From contig JAFEDU010000003.1 of the NCBI GenBank assembly GCA_018241425.1, positions 62,001 through 126,000 of the forward strand: a stretch of DNA of 64,000 nt, written 5' to 3'. Shown here piece by piece: positions 9,888 through 18,013 of the stretch. Source of the stretch: Pseudomonadota bacterium (GTDB lineage: Bacteria; Pseudomonadota; Gammaproteobacteria; Steroidobacterales; Steroidobacteraceae). The translations under genes were made by a program, and so were the position numbers. Numbering within the stretch: the stretch's first letter is position 1; each line of letters begins with the position of its first letter. The notes beneath the pieces were generated by a model. The model worked only from the letters and a program-made list of their open reading frames with translations, was not told the DNA's origin and made no database searches.

Positions 9888-10235
9888 ATGCAACGTCTCG
9901 GCTTCGGTGTTATCGCGATTCTCTGGGCTTGCGTGGTATCGGCGGCTGACGCACCTCTTCAATGTGATATCGGGCCTCTCACACGAACCTTCGGCTCGGT
10001 TTCATGGCTCGTTTATAGCTGCACGGACGGGAAGTCGCTCGTGGTGGTGAGCGCTCCAGGGAACCCCGCAATGCCTTTCTACTTCTTTATTTCGCCAGAC
10101 GGGCCCGAGTACCGCATTCGTGGTGAAGGAACGGGTTCAAAGGCCGTAACGGATGCCGCCCTTGCCGATCTTCAGAGGCTTAGCAGCAGCAATATTCAGA
10201 GTCTTATCAGAGCCACTCAGATGGCGAAGAAGTAA
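9888..10235 (+). CDS. Small secreted hypothetical protein
   Basis: 115 residues with a signal peptide (about 1-20, cleavage after VSAA). The mature part is about 95 residues with two cysteines (QCDIG and YSCTDG) that could form a disulfide, then alternating hydrophobic strands, and a C-terminal helix. AGGAG lies only 3 bases before the ATG at 9888, tighter than ideal. I do not recognise the family. Part of the low-GC islet. Confidence 0.6.
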   Translation: MQRLGFGVIAILWACVVSAADAPLQCDIGPLTRTFGSVSWLVYSCTDGKSLVVVSAPGNPAMPFYFFISPDGPEYRIRGEGTGSKAVTDAALADLQRLSSSNIQSLIRATQMAKK

Positions 10236-10350
10236 GCCTCCAGGCTCGGACGCTCCTTGGTTTGGTCTAGTGCAACATCATCACCCCACCCGAAGTGCTT
10301 GGACCCGGACTTTGATCAGGCTCAAATCGATGCTGACGCTTAAAGCATAA

Positions 10351-10662
10351 ATGGACGCGCTCGTAGGACTGTTGTGGGCCATTGCCGTGTTGGGCGTCAT
10401 AGGACTTACGCGCTCCATTGCTGAATTTGGGTTGCCAGGCCTCGTGGCATTCCTGAAACTGGTCGCCGCTCCGACCGTCGTGGCGCTCCTCTGGTTCCTG
10501 GCAGGGCCCTTCGGTACTACCACATGGGATGATTCGGGACGCCGGTCGCTCGTTCCGCCAAAGAGCACCTGGAGACCGGCCGCGATCTTTATCGCAGTGA
10601 TCACCTGCATCCTTCTGGCAATCTCGGGGATGGTGGGCGTCGGGTGGCTCGTGCATAAATGA
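10351..10662 (+). CDS. Small membrane protein, unknown function
   Basis: 103 residues with three hydrophobic segments (about 5-22, 29-50 and 75-97) and a short polar loop (residues 55-70, TTWDDSGRRS). Last member of the islet of orphan genes before GC content rises again. No family recognised and no operon partner within 110 bases on either side. Confidence 0.5.
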   Translation: MDALVGLLWAIAVLGVIGLTRSIAEFGLPGLVAFLKLVAAPTVVALLWFLAGPFGTTTWDDSGRRSLVPPKSTWRPAAIFIAVITCILLAISGMVGVGWLVHK

Positions 10663-10812
10663 AGCCGCTCGGGCGTCCGTGCGGCGGCTGACCCGCCTAT
10701 GCTGCGCTGCCGGCGTCGTCCGGAACGCACTCCCGGGGTGATGGTTACGCAGGCCGTGTCTCCGGAGTATCGTTCGCCATCTTCGCCTCGCGCGCCATGA
10801 CGGGAGTGCATC

Positions 10813-11157
10813 GTGAGTCACCACGGCAGCTGCCATTGCGGGCAGATCAGGTTCGAGGTCCAAGGCGAATTCGACACGGCCATGGAGTGCAACTGCTCCC
10901 ATTGCAGCCGTAAGGGCTATCTCCTGTGGTTCGTGCCGCGCGACCACCTCACCCTTGAAACGCCTGCGGATACCCTTGGCACCTATACGTTCAACAAGCA
11001 CGCCATCAAGCACCACTTCTGTCCGCAGTGCGGCTGCGCGCCCTTCGGGTTCGGGGCTCCCAGGGGAGTCGAGATGGCCGCCATCAACGTCCGCTGCCTC
11101 GAGGGCGTCGAGCTGTCTTCCGTGAAGCGCAAGTTCATTGACGGCCGCTCCTTATAG
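10813..11157 (+). CDS. GFA-family zinc protein (glutathione-dependent formaldehyde-activating-like)
   Basis: 114 residues. Cysteine pairs in the order CHCG (near residue 8), CNCSHC (near 27) and CPQCGC (near 73) are the zinc-binding set of the GFA/CENP-V fold. Some members condense glutathione with formaldehyde, but most are uncharacterised, so substrate is not assigned. The start is GTG at 10813 preceded by GGGAG. A second GFA-type gene lies at 15365. Possible operon with the VOC and GNAT genes downstream (gaps of 12-29 bases). Confidence 0.88.
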   Translation: MSHHGSCHCGQIRFEVQGEFDTAMECNCSHCSRKGYLLWFVPRDHLTLETPADTLGTYTFNKHAIKHHFCPQCGCAPFGFGAPRGVEMAAINVRCLEGVELSSVKRKFIDGRSL

Positions 11158-11186
11158 CGCTGCCTCCAAGCCTCGGACGTACGCAG

Positions 11187-11582
11187 ATGATCAGGACCCA
11201 TGGCCTGAGCCACGTCGCGCTGTCCGTCGCCGATCCTCAGCGCTCGCTTGAGTTCTACCGCGCTGTGTTCGGGGTGCGTGATTACTTCCGCAGCGAGTCC
11301 ACCATCCAGGTGCTCGGTCCCGGTCGCTACGACGTGATCGCGTTCGAGCGGGCGTCCGCGACTACCGGGCCGTCGAGCGGCGTGATCCACTTCGGGTTCC
11401 GACTGGTGCGACCGGAGGACATCGATGCCGCGGTGACCGCGGTCATCGACGCCGGCGGTACGCTGAAGTCTCGCGGCGAGTTCGCCCCGGGACTGCCGTA
11501 CGCATTCGTATTCGATCCCGACGGTTACGAGATCGAGATCTGGTTCGAGCACGACACATTCGACGATCGTCAGGGGCCCTGA
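11187..11582 (+). CDS. VOC/glyoxalase-superfamily protein
   Basis: 131 residues with the vicinal-oxygen-chelate layout: N-terminal HVALSVADPQRSLEFY with a metal-ligand-like His, and a C-terminal FDPDGYEIEIWFE containing the usual Glu ligand. Members include glyoxalase I, dioxygenases and fosfomycin or bleomycin resistance proteins; nothing here decides the substrate. Gene lies between a GFA-type protein and a GNAT acetyltransferase in the same direction, a cluster that looks like small detoxification or modification enzymes. Confidence 0.88.
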   Translation: MIRTHGLSHVALSVADPQRSLEFYRAVFGVRDYFRSESTIQVLGPGRYDVIAFERASATTGPSSGVIHFGFRLVRPEDIDAAVTAVIDAGGTLKSRGEFAPGLPYAFVFDPDGYEIEIWFEHDTFDDRQGP

Positions 11583-11594
11583 GGAGCGCTGCGC

Positions 11595-12068
11595 GTGGGG
11601 ATCGAGATTCGGGGGCTTAGGAGCGTAGACCGTGCGCAGTGGCAGGTGCTCTGGGACGGCTACAACGCCTTCTACGGACGCAGCGGACCCACCGCCCTCG
11701 ATCCCCACATCACCGAACTCACCTGGGGCCGGTTCCTGGATCCCCGCGAGCCGATGCACGCCCTCGTTGCGGACGATGGGGGTCGCATCGTCGGCATCGT
11801 TCACTATCTCTATCACCGCAGCACGACCCGGGCAGCCGACATCTGCTACCTGCAGGACCTCTTCACCGTCCCGGCGCAGCGCGGCCAGGGCATCGGCCGG
11901 CGCCTGATCGCGGCGGTCGTGGAGGCGGCCCGCAAGGCCGGGAGCAGCCGCGTGTACTGGCAGACCAAGGCAGACAATGCGACCGCCCGCGCGCTCTACG
12001 ACCGGGTAGCCGAGCACTCAGGCTTCATCGTCTATGCCACGGAAATCTCCGCGCCCGGCCCGTCCTAA
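11595..12068 (+). CDS. GNAT-family N-acetyltransferase
   Basis: 157 residues from GTG 11595. The acetyl-CoA pyrophosphate loop RGQGIGRRLI (about residues 95-104) follows a strand with YLQDLFTV, and the C-terminal WQTKADNATARALYDRVAEH is the typical last helix and strand of GNAT enzymes. The family acetylates amines on small molecules or proteins; no substrate can be inferred. The end overlaps the next gene by 35 bases. Confidence 0.9.
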   Translation: MGIEIRGLRSVDRAQWQVLWDGYNAFYGRSGPTALDPHITELTWGRFLDPREPMHALVADDGGRIVGIVHYLYHRSTTRAADICYLQDLFTVPAQRGQGIGRRLIAAVVEAARKAGSSRVYWQTKADNATARALYDRVAEHSGFIVYATEISAPGPS

Positions 12069-12438
12069 GCCGTCGCGCGCTCCGCCCGGCGTCACCTTCG
12101 CGGACGTCCGCGAGGTGGCGCTGCGCTTATCGGGGGTCGAGGACGGCACGTCCTACGGAACCCCTGCTCTCAAGGTGCGCGGGAAGCTCATGGCGCGCGT
12201 GCACCAGGACCTGGACTGCTTCGTCCTGCGGACCGACTTCCTCGACCGCGAGATCCTGATGAAGTCCGCGCCGCACGTGTTCTTCATCACCGACCACTAC
12301 CTCAACTATCCCTGGGTGCTGGTGCACTTCGGCACCGTGACGCTGCGCGAGCTGCCGGAGCTGCTCGAACGGGCCTGGCGACTCGTCGCCCCGAAGTCGC
12401 TCCTCAAGGCCCGGGAACGCGAGGCCGCCGCGGAATAG
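12034..12438 (+). CDS. MmcQ/YjbR-family DNA-binding-fold protein
   Basis: 134 residues. After a basic Pro-rich N-terminus, the family core begins with FADVREVALRLSGVEDGTSYGTPALKVRGK and continues through a two-layer alpha/beta fold (DREILMKSAP, FFITDHYLNYPWVLV). MmcQ/YjbR proteins adopt a double-wing CyaY-like fold and are thought to bind DNA, but the role is unclear. The start lies inside the upstream acetyltransferase gene, suggesting coupling. Confidence 0.85.
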   Translation: MPRKSPRPARPKPSRAPPGVTFADVREVALRLSGVEDGTSYGTPALKVRGKLMARVHQDLDCFVLRTDFLDREILMKSAPHVFFITDHYLNYPWVLVHFGTVTLRELPELLERAWRLVAPKSLLKAREREAAAE

Positions 12439-12520
12439 CCGCTGCGGCGGAGCACGCCCGAGGATGGCGCTATCCTTCCCTGACGTCCGACGCGCTTCGC
12501 CCACTGGGAGGACAGCTCCG

Positions 12521-12922
12521 ATGCAACCGACATCCCGGGCTTTCGCACTCGCCGCCGTGGCCTTCATCGCCACGGCACTCGCGGATTCCCCGCCGGCCGA
12601 CCTGGCCCAGCGGCAGGAGCTCAAGCGCACCGACCTCAGCGGTGCCCCAGGGATGGAGGTGATCACGTCCGTCACTGAGTTGCACAAGGGCGAGACGCTG
12701 CCCCGGCACTCACATCACGGCATCGAGTCGGGCTACGTCCTGCAGGGCACGATGGTGCAGCTGCCCGGCGAGGCCCCGAAGATGATGCCGACCGGGGCGG
12801 CGATCCAGAACCTGCGCGACGTCCCGCACGCCGGTTTCACCGTGGTGGGCGAAGTACCCCTGAAGCTCCTCAGCGTGCATGTCGTCGACAAGGGGAAACC
12901 GCTCTACGAGTGGACACACTAG
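12521..12922 (+). CDS. Exported cupin-domain protein
   Basis: 133 residues from the ATG at 12521, which follows GGGAGGA at good distance. A signal peptide covers about 1-21. The cupin barrel has the first motif with PRHSHHGIESGYVLQG (His-His-Glu metal ligands) and a second with NLRDVPHAGFTVVG. Secreted single-domain cupins of this type are common and of unknown substrate. An upstream start at 12464 would destroy the signal peptide. Confidence 0.85.
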   Translation: MQPTSRAFALAAVAFIATALADSPPADLAQRQELKRTDLSGAPGMEVITSVTELHKGETLPRHSHHGIESGYVLQGTMVQLPGEAPKMMPTGAAIQNLRDVPHAGFTVVGEVPLKLLSVHVVDKGKPLYEWTH

Positions 12923-13041
12923 TTGAAGGCCCAGGTGGACCTAAGGTTGCCTCCGTCACCCGGGGCGTGGACCATCCGCTGTGATGCAGGACCTGAACGG
13001 AACTCCCGTCGTGCACTTCGCCGGCCGAAGCCCGAGCCCGC

Positions 13042-13431
13042 ATGACTGAGCGCACGCCGCGCCGCGTGGCCGGGCTGGTCCTGTACGTGCTGGGATTCCT
13101 GCTGCTCTTCGGCGGCGTGTTCCAGGCCATCGTGGCGCTGCTCGGCCACGCGCCGGTGCAGCGGCCGCTCCTCTTTACCGGTGCGGGACTTGCCCTCACC
13201 GCGCTCGCCGGCTGGGCGTTCGCAAGCCCGGCGCTGCCTGCGGAACTGCTGCTCACGTCCACGTCGTTCGCCGCGCTGCTGACAGGCGTGATGCTGCTGT
13301 TCCGGGCACTGTCCGGGAAGCCCGCCGCGCCGGTCCCGGTCGCACTCGGGCTGGCCTCAATCGGGGCCGTCGGCCTCTACGGCGCGCGGCGCTGGGCACG
13401 GCGGCGCGTCTTCGGCCGGGGCGTGCGATGA
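13042..13431 (+). CDS. Integral membrane protein, four helices
   Basis: 129 residues with four hydrophobic segments (about 9-34, 43-63, 68-88, 96-114) and a basic C-terminus. No family recognised. The stop overlaps the start of the next thioesterase gene by 4 bases (ATGA), so the two are probably translated together. The 119 bases before the gene contain nothing I can name. Confidence 0.7.
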   Translation: MTERTPRRVAGLVLYVLGFLLLFGGVFQAIVALLGHAPVQRPLLFTGAGLALTALAGWAFASPALPAELLLTSTSFAALLTGVMLLFRALSGKPAAPVPVALGLASIGAVGLYGARRWARRRVFGRGVR

Positions 13432-13889
13432 GTGCGCTCGAGCTGCAGCGCTACCTGCACGAGCACCTGCCGCTGACGCGGGCGATGGGCGTCACGGTCG
13501 TCAGCGTGCACGAGGACGAGGTGCGGCTGCAGGCGCCGCTCGCGCCCAACATCAACCACCACGCGACCGTGTTCGGCGGCAGCGCCTCGGCGCTGGCCAT
13601 CCTCGCCGGCTGGTCGCTGCTGCACACACGCCTGGCCTCGGGCGGGCTGCCCGCGCGCCTGGTGATCCAGCGCAATACCATGGAGTACGAGCGGCCGATC
13701 GCGGGCACCTTCTCGGCGCGCGCCACCTTCGAGAGCCCTGCCGCCTGGCCGGAGTTCGAGACCCTGCTGCGCCGGCGCGGCCGCGCCCGCATCACGGTGC
13801 CGGTGGTGCTCGAGTACGGGTCCATCGTCGCCGGCCGCTTCAGCGGGCAGTTCGTGGCGCTCGCGGCGGACGCCGCCGCCCCGGGCTGA
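13428..13889 (+). CDS. Hotdog-fold thioesterase-like protein (YiiD C-terminal type)
   Basis: 153 residues. It resembles the C-terminal domain of YiiD: LTRAMGVTVVSVHEDEVRLQAPL then the hotdog helix NHHATVFGGSASALAILAGW. These proteins are predicted thioesterases acting on acyl-CoA or acyl-ACP. It stands alone without the GNAT domain fused in YiiD. Coupled to the preceding membrane protein gene and one base from the next gene, so it is in a short operon. Confidence 0.85.
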   Translation: MSALELQRYLHEHLPLTRAMGVTVVSVHEDEVRLQAPLAPNINHHATVFGGSASALAILAGWSLLHTRLASGGLPARLVIQRNTMEYERPIAGTFSARATFESPAAWPEFETLLRRRGRARITVPVVLEYGSIVAGRFSGQFVALAADAAAPG

Positions 13890-13890
13890 C

Positions 13891-14451
13891 ATGTCCGTGA
13901 ACGTGCTCGCGCTGTGCGGGAGCCTGCGCGCCGCCTCGCTCAACGCCATGCTGCTGCGCGCGTGCGCGCGACTGGCGCAGCCGGGGATCGGGATCACGAT
14001 CTTCGACGGGATGGGCCGCCTGCCGCTGTTCAATCCCGACCTCGACGAGCATCCGCCCGAACCGGTCGGGGAGCTGCGCACGGCGGTGGAAGGATCCCGG
14101 GCGCTCCTCATCGCAAGCCCCGAGTACGCCCACGGCGTCAGCGGCACCATCAAGAACGCGCTCGACTGGCTGGTGAGCTTCCCGCCCTTCGTCGGCCTGC
14201 CGGTCGCCGTGCTCAATGCCTCGCCCCGCGCCCGGCACGCGCGCGAGGCGCTCATCGAGACCCTCGCCACCATGTCCGCGACCGTGGTGACGGAGGCGTG
14301 CATCGCCGTGCCGCTCCTGGGCGCGGGACTCGATGAAGAGCGGATCCTGCAGACGCCGCGGCTCGCGGACGACCTCAGGAGGGCGCTGTCGCACCTGGCG
14401 GCGGCGTCCGGGCGTACCGGGGTGCCCCCGCCGCAGTTCCCGGTGCGCTGA
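13891..14451 (+). CDS. NAD(P)H-dependent FMN reductase family protein
   Basis: 186 residues with a flavodoxin-like fold: phosphate loop LCGSLRAASLNAMLL at the N-terminus, and SPEYAHGVSGTIKNALDWL near residue 70, the family signature for FMN binding. These enzymes reduce quinones, azo dyes, chromate or supply FMNH2; the natural substrate is not deducible. Adjacent to the thioesterase gene with one base between. Confidence 0.9.
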   Translation: MSVNVLALCGSLRAASLNAMLLRACARLAQPGIGITIFDGMGRLPLFNPDLDEHPPEPVGELRTAVEGSRALLIASPEYAHGVSGTIKNALDWLVSFPPFVGLPVAVLNASPRARHAREALIETLATMSATVVTEACIAVPLLGAGLDEERILQTPRLADDLRRALSHLAAASGRTGVPPPQFPVR

Positions 14452-14530
14452 AGCCACTCGCTGGTCCCGCGCGGGCCAAAGCGACTATGCTTTGCTTTTC
14501 CCGATGCGCCTTCCTTACGGAGTCCGCTGC

Positions 14531-14908
14531 GTGAAGAGCCTGCCCGCCCTGCGCTTCCTGAGTGCCTTCCTCCTCGTCCTCGGGTTCGTCCTTGCAGATC
14601 CCGCGCTCGCCGCCGACAAGGGCTGGTTCGGGATCGGCGTGACCATCGATGCCGACGGCGACAACGCCAACCCGACCGTCCATTCCGTCACCGTCCAGAA
14701 CGTCGACGCCGACTCGCCCGCGGCGCATGCGGGGCTGGTCGCCGGCGACGTGCTGCTCGAGGCCGATGGCCTGCCCCTCACCGGCATCAAGGCCGACGTG
14801 CTGCGGGCCGCCATGTCCAAGGAAGTGGGTCAGGTGCTGAAGCTCAAGATCCGGCACGCCGGCGACCTGCGCGTGGTGTCCCTCACCGCGGCCGCGCGTC
14901 CCGGCTAG
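14531..14908 (+). CDS. Exported single PDZ-domain protein
   Basis: 125 residues from GTG 14531, preceded by a GGAG at 8 bases and giving a proper signal peptide beginning MKSLPALRFLS and ending near PALAAD. The rest is one PDZ domain (DSPAAHAGLVAGDVLLEADG, then LRAAMSKEVGQVLKLKIRHAG). An alternative ATG at 14504 would add nine residues. Such small secreted PDZ proteins lack a protease domain and may serve as peptide-binding adaptors; no partner is evident here. Confidence 0.78.
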   Translation: MKSLPALRFLSAFLLVLGFVLADPALAADKGWFGIGVTIDADGDNANPTVHSVTVQNVDADSPAAHAGLVAGDVLLEADGLPLTGIKADVLRAAMSKEVGQVLKLKIRHAGDLRVVSLTAAARPG

Positions 14909-14922
14909 CGGCGATAAGTGCC

Positions 14923-15342
14923 GTGGGCAGAGCCCCACTCGCCTCAGCCGGCGGATTTGCGGCCGCCGCGCTTCCCTGGCTCGCGCTCCTCTACGGCGCG
15001 ATGAGCCTCGTGCACTTCGCCCACAATGCGAGGTATCTCTCCGACTATCCCAACCTGCCGCGCTGGCTGAGTGCCGCCGACGTGTGGCTGAGCTGGGCGG
15101 GCCTGGCGCTGCTGGGCGTGATCGGGCTCGTGCTCTACCGGCACGTGCATCGCATCGCGGGGCTGGCGCTGCTCGGCGCCTGGGCGGCCTTGGGCTTCGA
15201 TGGACTGGCGCACTATGCGCGCGCACCGTTCCTCGCCCACACCGCCATGATGAACTTCACCATCCTCGCCGAGGTCGCCGCCGCGGCGCTGCTGATGGCC
15301 TGCGTACTCGCGCTCGCCCCGCCGGCGCTGCGCCGCGCCTGA
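14923..15342 (+). CDS. Integral membrane protein, unknown function
   Basis: 139 residues with about four hydrophobic helices. Conserved-looking features are histidines at helix ends (LVHFAHNARYLSDYPNLP and FLAHTAMMNFTI). Start GTG 14923, 14 bases after the PDZ gene. I do not recognise a characterised family. Coding is supported by tight packing between neighbours in the same direction. Confidence 0.65.
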   Translation: MGRAPLASAGGFAAAALPWLALLYGAMSLVHFAHNARYLSDYPNLPRWLSAADVWLSWAGLALLGVIGLVLYRHVHRIAGLALLGAWAALGFDGLAHYARAPFLAHTAMMNFTILAEVAAAALLMACVLALAPPALRRA

Positions 15343-15364
15343 GCCGGGCGGACGTCACTCACCC

Positions 15365-15787
15365 GTGCGCATCCCGGGCGGCTGTCACTGCGGCAACCTG
15401 ACGTTCGTGCTCGAGTGGCGCCCGGAACCCGAGTTCATCCCCGCGCGCGCCTGCGACTGCAGCTTCTGCGTCAAGCACGGCGGGCTGTGGACGTCCTGCC
15501 CCCAGGGCACGCTCACGGTGCGCGTGCGCGACCCGGGCGCCGTCAGCGTGTACGCCTTCGGCACGCGCACCGCGGACTTCCACGTCTGCCGGGGCTGCGG
15601 GGTGGTGCCCGTGGTGACGAGCCAGATCGAGGGCAGGCTCTACGCGGTGGTGAGCGTGCACGCCTTCGAGGGCGTGGATCCGGCGCTCATCCGGACGGCG
15701 CCGGCGCATTTCGGGGAGGAGACCGAGGCGGTGCGCCTCGCACGCCGCGCGCGCGGGTGGATCCCCGAGGTGCGCATCCAAGGCTAA
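15365..15787 (+). CDS. GFA-family zinc protein, second copy
   Basis: 140 residues. Cysteine sets GGCHCG, ACDCSFC and CRGCG match the zinc ligands of GFA/CENP-V-fold proteins, in a different sequence context from the copy at 10813, so this is a distant paralogue and not a recent duplicate. Starts with GTG at 15365. It converges on gpsA with a 5-base gap. Function unknown beyond the fold. Confidence 0.87.
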   Translation: MRIPGGCHCGNLTFVLEWRPEPEFIPARACDCSFCVKHGGLWTSCPQGTLTVRVRDPGAVSVYAFGTRTADFHVCRGCGVVPVVTSQIEGRLYAVVSVHAFEGVDPALIRTAPAHFGEETEAVRLARRARGWIPEVRIQG

Positions 15788-15792
15788 CGGGC

Positions 15793-16809
15793 TCACTCCG
15801 TCTCGGTGCGGATCGGGCGGTTCATGAGTGCGCGCACCGCCTCGCCCGCCGGCAGTCCCTCGTACAGCACCCGGTAGCCCATGTGGCACAGCGGCATCTC
15901 GACGCCAGCGCGCCCGGCGACCGCGTGGATCTCGCGCAGCGCGGCGTAGCCTTCGACCGCCTGGCCGATCCGGGCGAGCGCCGCCTGGGCCGTGAGTCCC
16001 GAGGCCAGCAGCAGCCCGAAGCGCCGGTTGCGCGACTGGTCGTCCGTGCAGGTGAGGACCAGGTCGCCTAAGCCCGCAAGTCCCATGAACGTGTCGGCCT
16101 CGGCGCCGAGCGCGACGCCCAGGCGCGTCATCTCCCGCAGTCCCCGGGTGATGAGCGCGATGCGCGTGTTGGCCCCGAACCCCAGGCCGTCGGACAGCCC
16201 CGCGCCGACCGCGAGCGCGTTCTTCACCGCCCCGCCGATCTCCACGCCGAGGATGTCGCGCGAGAGGTAGGCGCGGAAGTTGCCGCTGCTCAAGTCCGCC
16301 GCGAGGTCGCGCGCGTAGGCCTCGTCGCGCGAGGCGATGGTCATGAGCGTCGGCAGGCCCGCGCCGACCTCGCGCGCGAAGGTGGGACCGGAGAGCACCG
16401 CCACCGGGCGCGGCCCCAGCACCTCGCGCGCCACCTGGTGCGGCAGGAGGCCGGTGCCGGCCTCGAAACCCTTGCTGGCCCAGCACACCGGCTGGCCGGG
16501 CGACAGGTAGGGAACCAGGGTCGTGAGCAGCCCGCGCAGCGCGGCGCTCGGCACCACGACCAGCACGTCGCGGGCGCCAGCGAGGGCGCGGCCGAGGTCG
16601 GGCTCGACCTGCAGGGAGGGCGGAAAGGTGGCGCCCGGCAGGTAGCGCGCGTTCAGGCGCTCGCGCGCGAGCAGCTCGAGGTGCGCCGCATCGCGGCCCC
16701 ACAGCCGCACCGCGCGGCCGCCGCGCGCGAACTGCACGGCGAGTGCGGTACCCCACGAGCCGGCCCCGAGTACCGCGATTGCCGGAGAATCCGCGCCCTG
16801 GGGGCTCAC
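15793..16809 (-). CDS. gpsA: Glycerol-3-phosphate dehydrogenase [NAD(P)+]
   Basis: 338 residues, family length. The Rossmann motif VLGAGSWGTALAVQFARGG starts near residue 12; further signatures are SGPTFAREVGAGLPT, the catalytic Lys region EIGGAVKNALAVGAGLSDG and GLAGLGDLVLTC. It reduces dihydroxyacetone phosphate to glycerol-3-phosphate for phospholipid synthesis, in the cytosol. Start is GTG at 16809. Last gene of the rhodanese-grxC-secB-gpsA operon, 12 bases after secB, an arrangement conserved in many gammaproteobacteria. Confidence 0.97.
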   Translation of the reverse strand: MSPQGADSPAIAVLGAGSWGTALAVQFARGGRAVRLWGRDAAHLELLARERLNARYLPGATFPPSLQVEPDLGRALAGARDVLVVVPSAALRGLLTTLVPYLSPGQPVCWASKGFEAGTGLLPHQVAREVLGPRPVAVLSGPTFAREVGAGLPTLMTIASRDEAYARDLAADLSSGNFRAYLSRDILGVEIGGAVKNALAVGAGLSDGLGFGANTRIALITRGLREMTRLGVALGAEADTFMGLAGLGDLVLTCTDDQSRNRRFGLLLASGLTAQAALARIGQAVEGYAALREIHAVAGRAGVEMPLCHMGYRVLYEGLPAGEAVRALMNRPIRTETE

Positions 16810-16821
16810 GGGCGGCGCGCT

Positions 16822-17283
16822 TTAGTTGGTGGTGGTCGGCGTGGCCTGCTGGTTGGCCGCGTACAGCGCCTCGAAGTTCACCGGCGGCAGCAGGAACTGC
16901 GGGAAGCCGCCCTGGGTGACCAGGTGCGAGATCGCCGCGCGCGCGTAGGGGAACAGCACTCCCGGGCAGTAGGTGCTGACCGCACGCTTGGTCTCTTCCT
17001 CGGAGAAGTTGCGGATGACGAACAGGCCCGCCTGCTTCACCTCGACCAGGAAGATGGTGGCCTCGCCGTACTTGGCGGACACCGTGACCGTGAGGATCAC
17101 CTCGCGCACCTCCGGACCCAGCGGGTTGGAGGTGGTCTGCAGGTCGAGGCTGATCTGCGGGGTCCAGTTGCCGTCCACGCGCGGCCCGTTGGGCGACTCG
17201 TACGAGCAGTCCTTCAGGTACACGTTCTGGAGGGCGAGGCTGGCCTCGCCGGGGGCGGCCTCCGCGGCCGTTTCGTTTGCCAT
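16822..17283 (-). CDS. secB: Protein-export chaperone SecB
   Basis: 153 residues. The core with NVYLKDCSYESPNGP, TVTVSAKYGEATIFLVEVKQAGLF and CPGVLFPYARAAISHLVTQGGFP is diagnostic of SecB. As a tetramer it keeps preproteins unfolded and hands them to SecA. Ribosome site CGGAG before the ATG at 17283. Lies between grxC and gpsA in the conserved operon order. Confidence 0.97.
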   Translation of the reverse strand: MANETAAEAAPGEASLALQNVYLKDCSYESPNGPRVDGNWTPQISLDLQTTSNPLGPEVREVILTVTVSAKYGEATIFLVEVKQAGLFVIRNFSEEETKRAVSTYCPGVLFPYARAAISHLVTQGGFPQFLLPPVNFEALYAANQQATPTTTN

Positions 17284-17295
17284 GTCAGGCTCCGT

Positions 17296-17550
17296 TCATT
17301 TCAAAAGCGGGTCGAGACGGCCGTCGGCATCGAGCGCGTGGAGGTCGTCCGAGCCGCCGATGTGCTGGCCATTGATGAAAATCTGCGGGATCGTGGTGCG
17401 CCCGGTGCGCTCCTGCATCTCCTGGCGCGCACCCGGCACCACGTCGATGTCGATCTCTTCGTACTTCGCGCCCTTGGCATCGAGCAGGCGCCGCGCCCGG
17501 GCGCAGTAGCCGCACCAGTCGGTGCTGTACATCTGGATCTTCGCCGCCAT
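17296..17550 (-). CDS. grxC: Glutaredoxin 3
   Basis: 84 residues starting at ATG 17550 (MAAKIQMYST), the usual GrxC size; a longer start at 17634 adds a Cys-rich leader that is non-native. Active site here is CGYC (TDWCGYCARA), where many GrxC proteins have CPYC, so the second residue is Gly rather than Pro. The cis-Pro TTIPQIFINGQHIGG is intact. It reduces disulfides and glutathione mixed disulfides using glutathione. Confidence 0.93.
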   Translation of the reverse strand: MAAKIQMYSTDWCGYCARARRLLDAKGAKYEEIDIDVVPGARQEMQERTGRTTIPQIFINGQHIGGSDDLHALDADGRLDPLLK

Positions 17551-17590
17551 GGGGTTACCGCAGTATGACGTCTTCGGGCAGGAGGCGCGC

Positions 17591-18013
17591 TCAGGCGCGC
17601 GACAGGGGCAGGTTGTCGGCGCGCCAGGCGGCAAGGCCGCCGCGCAGCGCGAACGCCTGCGTGAACCCCTGCGCCGCCAGCTGCCGCACGGCCGGACCGC
17701 CGAGGTTCCCGGACTCGTCGTACACCACCACCGGCTTTTCCTTGTGCTTCTTCAGCTGCTCGCCGGCGTTCAGGATCTGGTGGCTGTCCAGCTGCCGCGC
17801 CCCGTTCAGGTGCCCGGACTGGTACTGTTCCGCCGGGCGCAGGTCGAGCACCAGCGCGCCCTGGTTCATGAGGCGGATCAGCTCCTGGGGCGAGACCGTG
17901 GTCTTGGTTTCTGCGGCCATGCGCATCTCGTAGACGAGCACGAGTGCCGCCACGGTCACGGTCGCCGTGACCAGCCAGGGGTGATGGCTGATGTAGGGAA
18001 GGAGATGTTCCAT
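17591..18013 (-). CDS. Membrane-anchored rhodanese-like protein lacking the catalytic Cys (YibN-type)
   Basis: 140 residues: one N-terminal membrane helix (about 12-30), then a rhodanese domain with LVLDLRPAEQYQSGHLNGA and a C-terminal GGLAAW. The active-site loop reads VVVYDESGNLGGP, so the position of the catalytic Cys is Asp; sulfur transfer in the usual way is therefore not expected. As I recall, E. coli YibN, found in the same operon, also lacks the Cys. First gene of the grxC-secB-gpsA transcript. Its ATG overlaps the envC ATG on the other strand. Confidence 0.9.
   Translation of the reverse strand: MEHLLPYISHHPWLVTATVTVAALVLVYEMRMAAETKTTVSPQELIRLMNQGALVLDLRPAEQYQSGHLNGARQLDSHQILNAGEQLKKHKEKPVVVYDESGNLGGPAVRQLAAQGFTQAFALRGGLAAWRADNLPLSRA
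17999..18004 (+). promoter_or_regulatory. Shine-Dalgarno supporting the envC start at 18012
   Basis: AAGGAG, 7 bases before ATG 18012. It is the only strong ribosome site near the 5' end of envC and lies on the antisense side of rhodanese codons 4-5. The other in-frame ATG (18105) has none. Confidence 0.55.
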
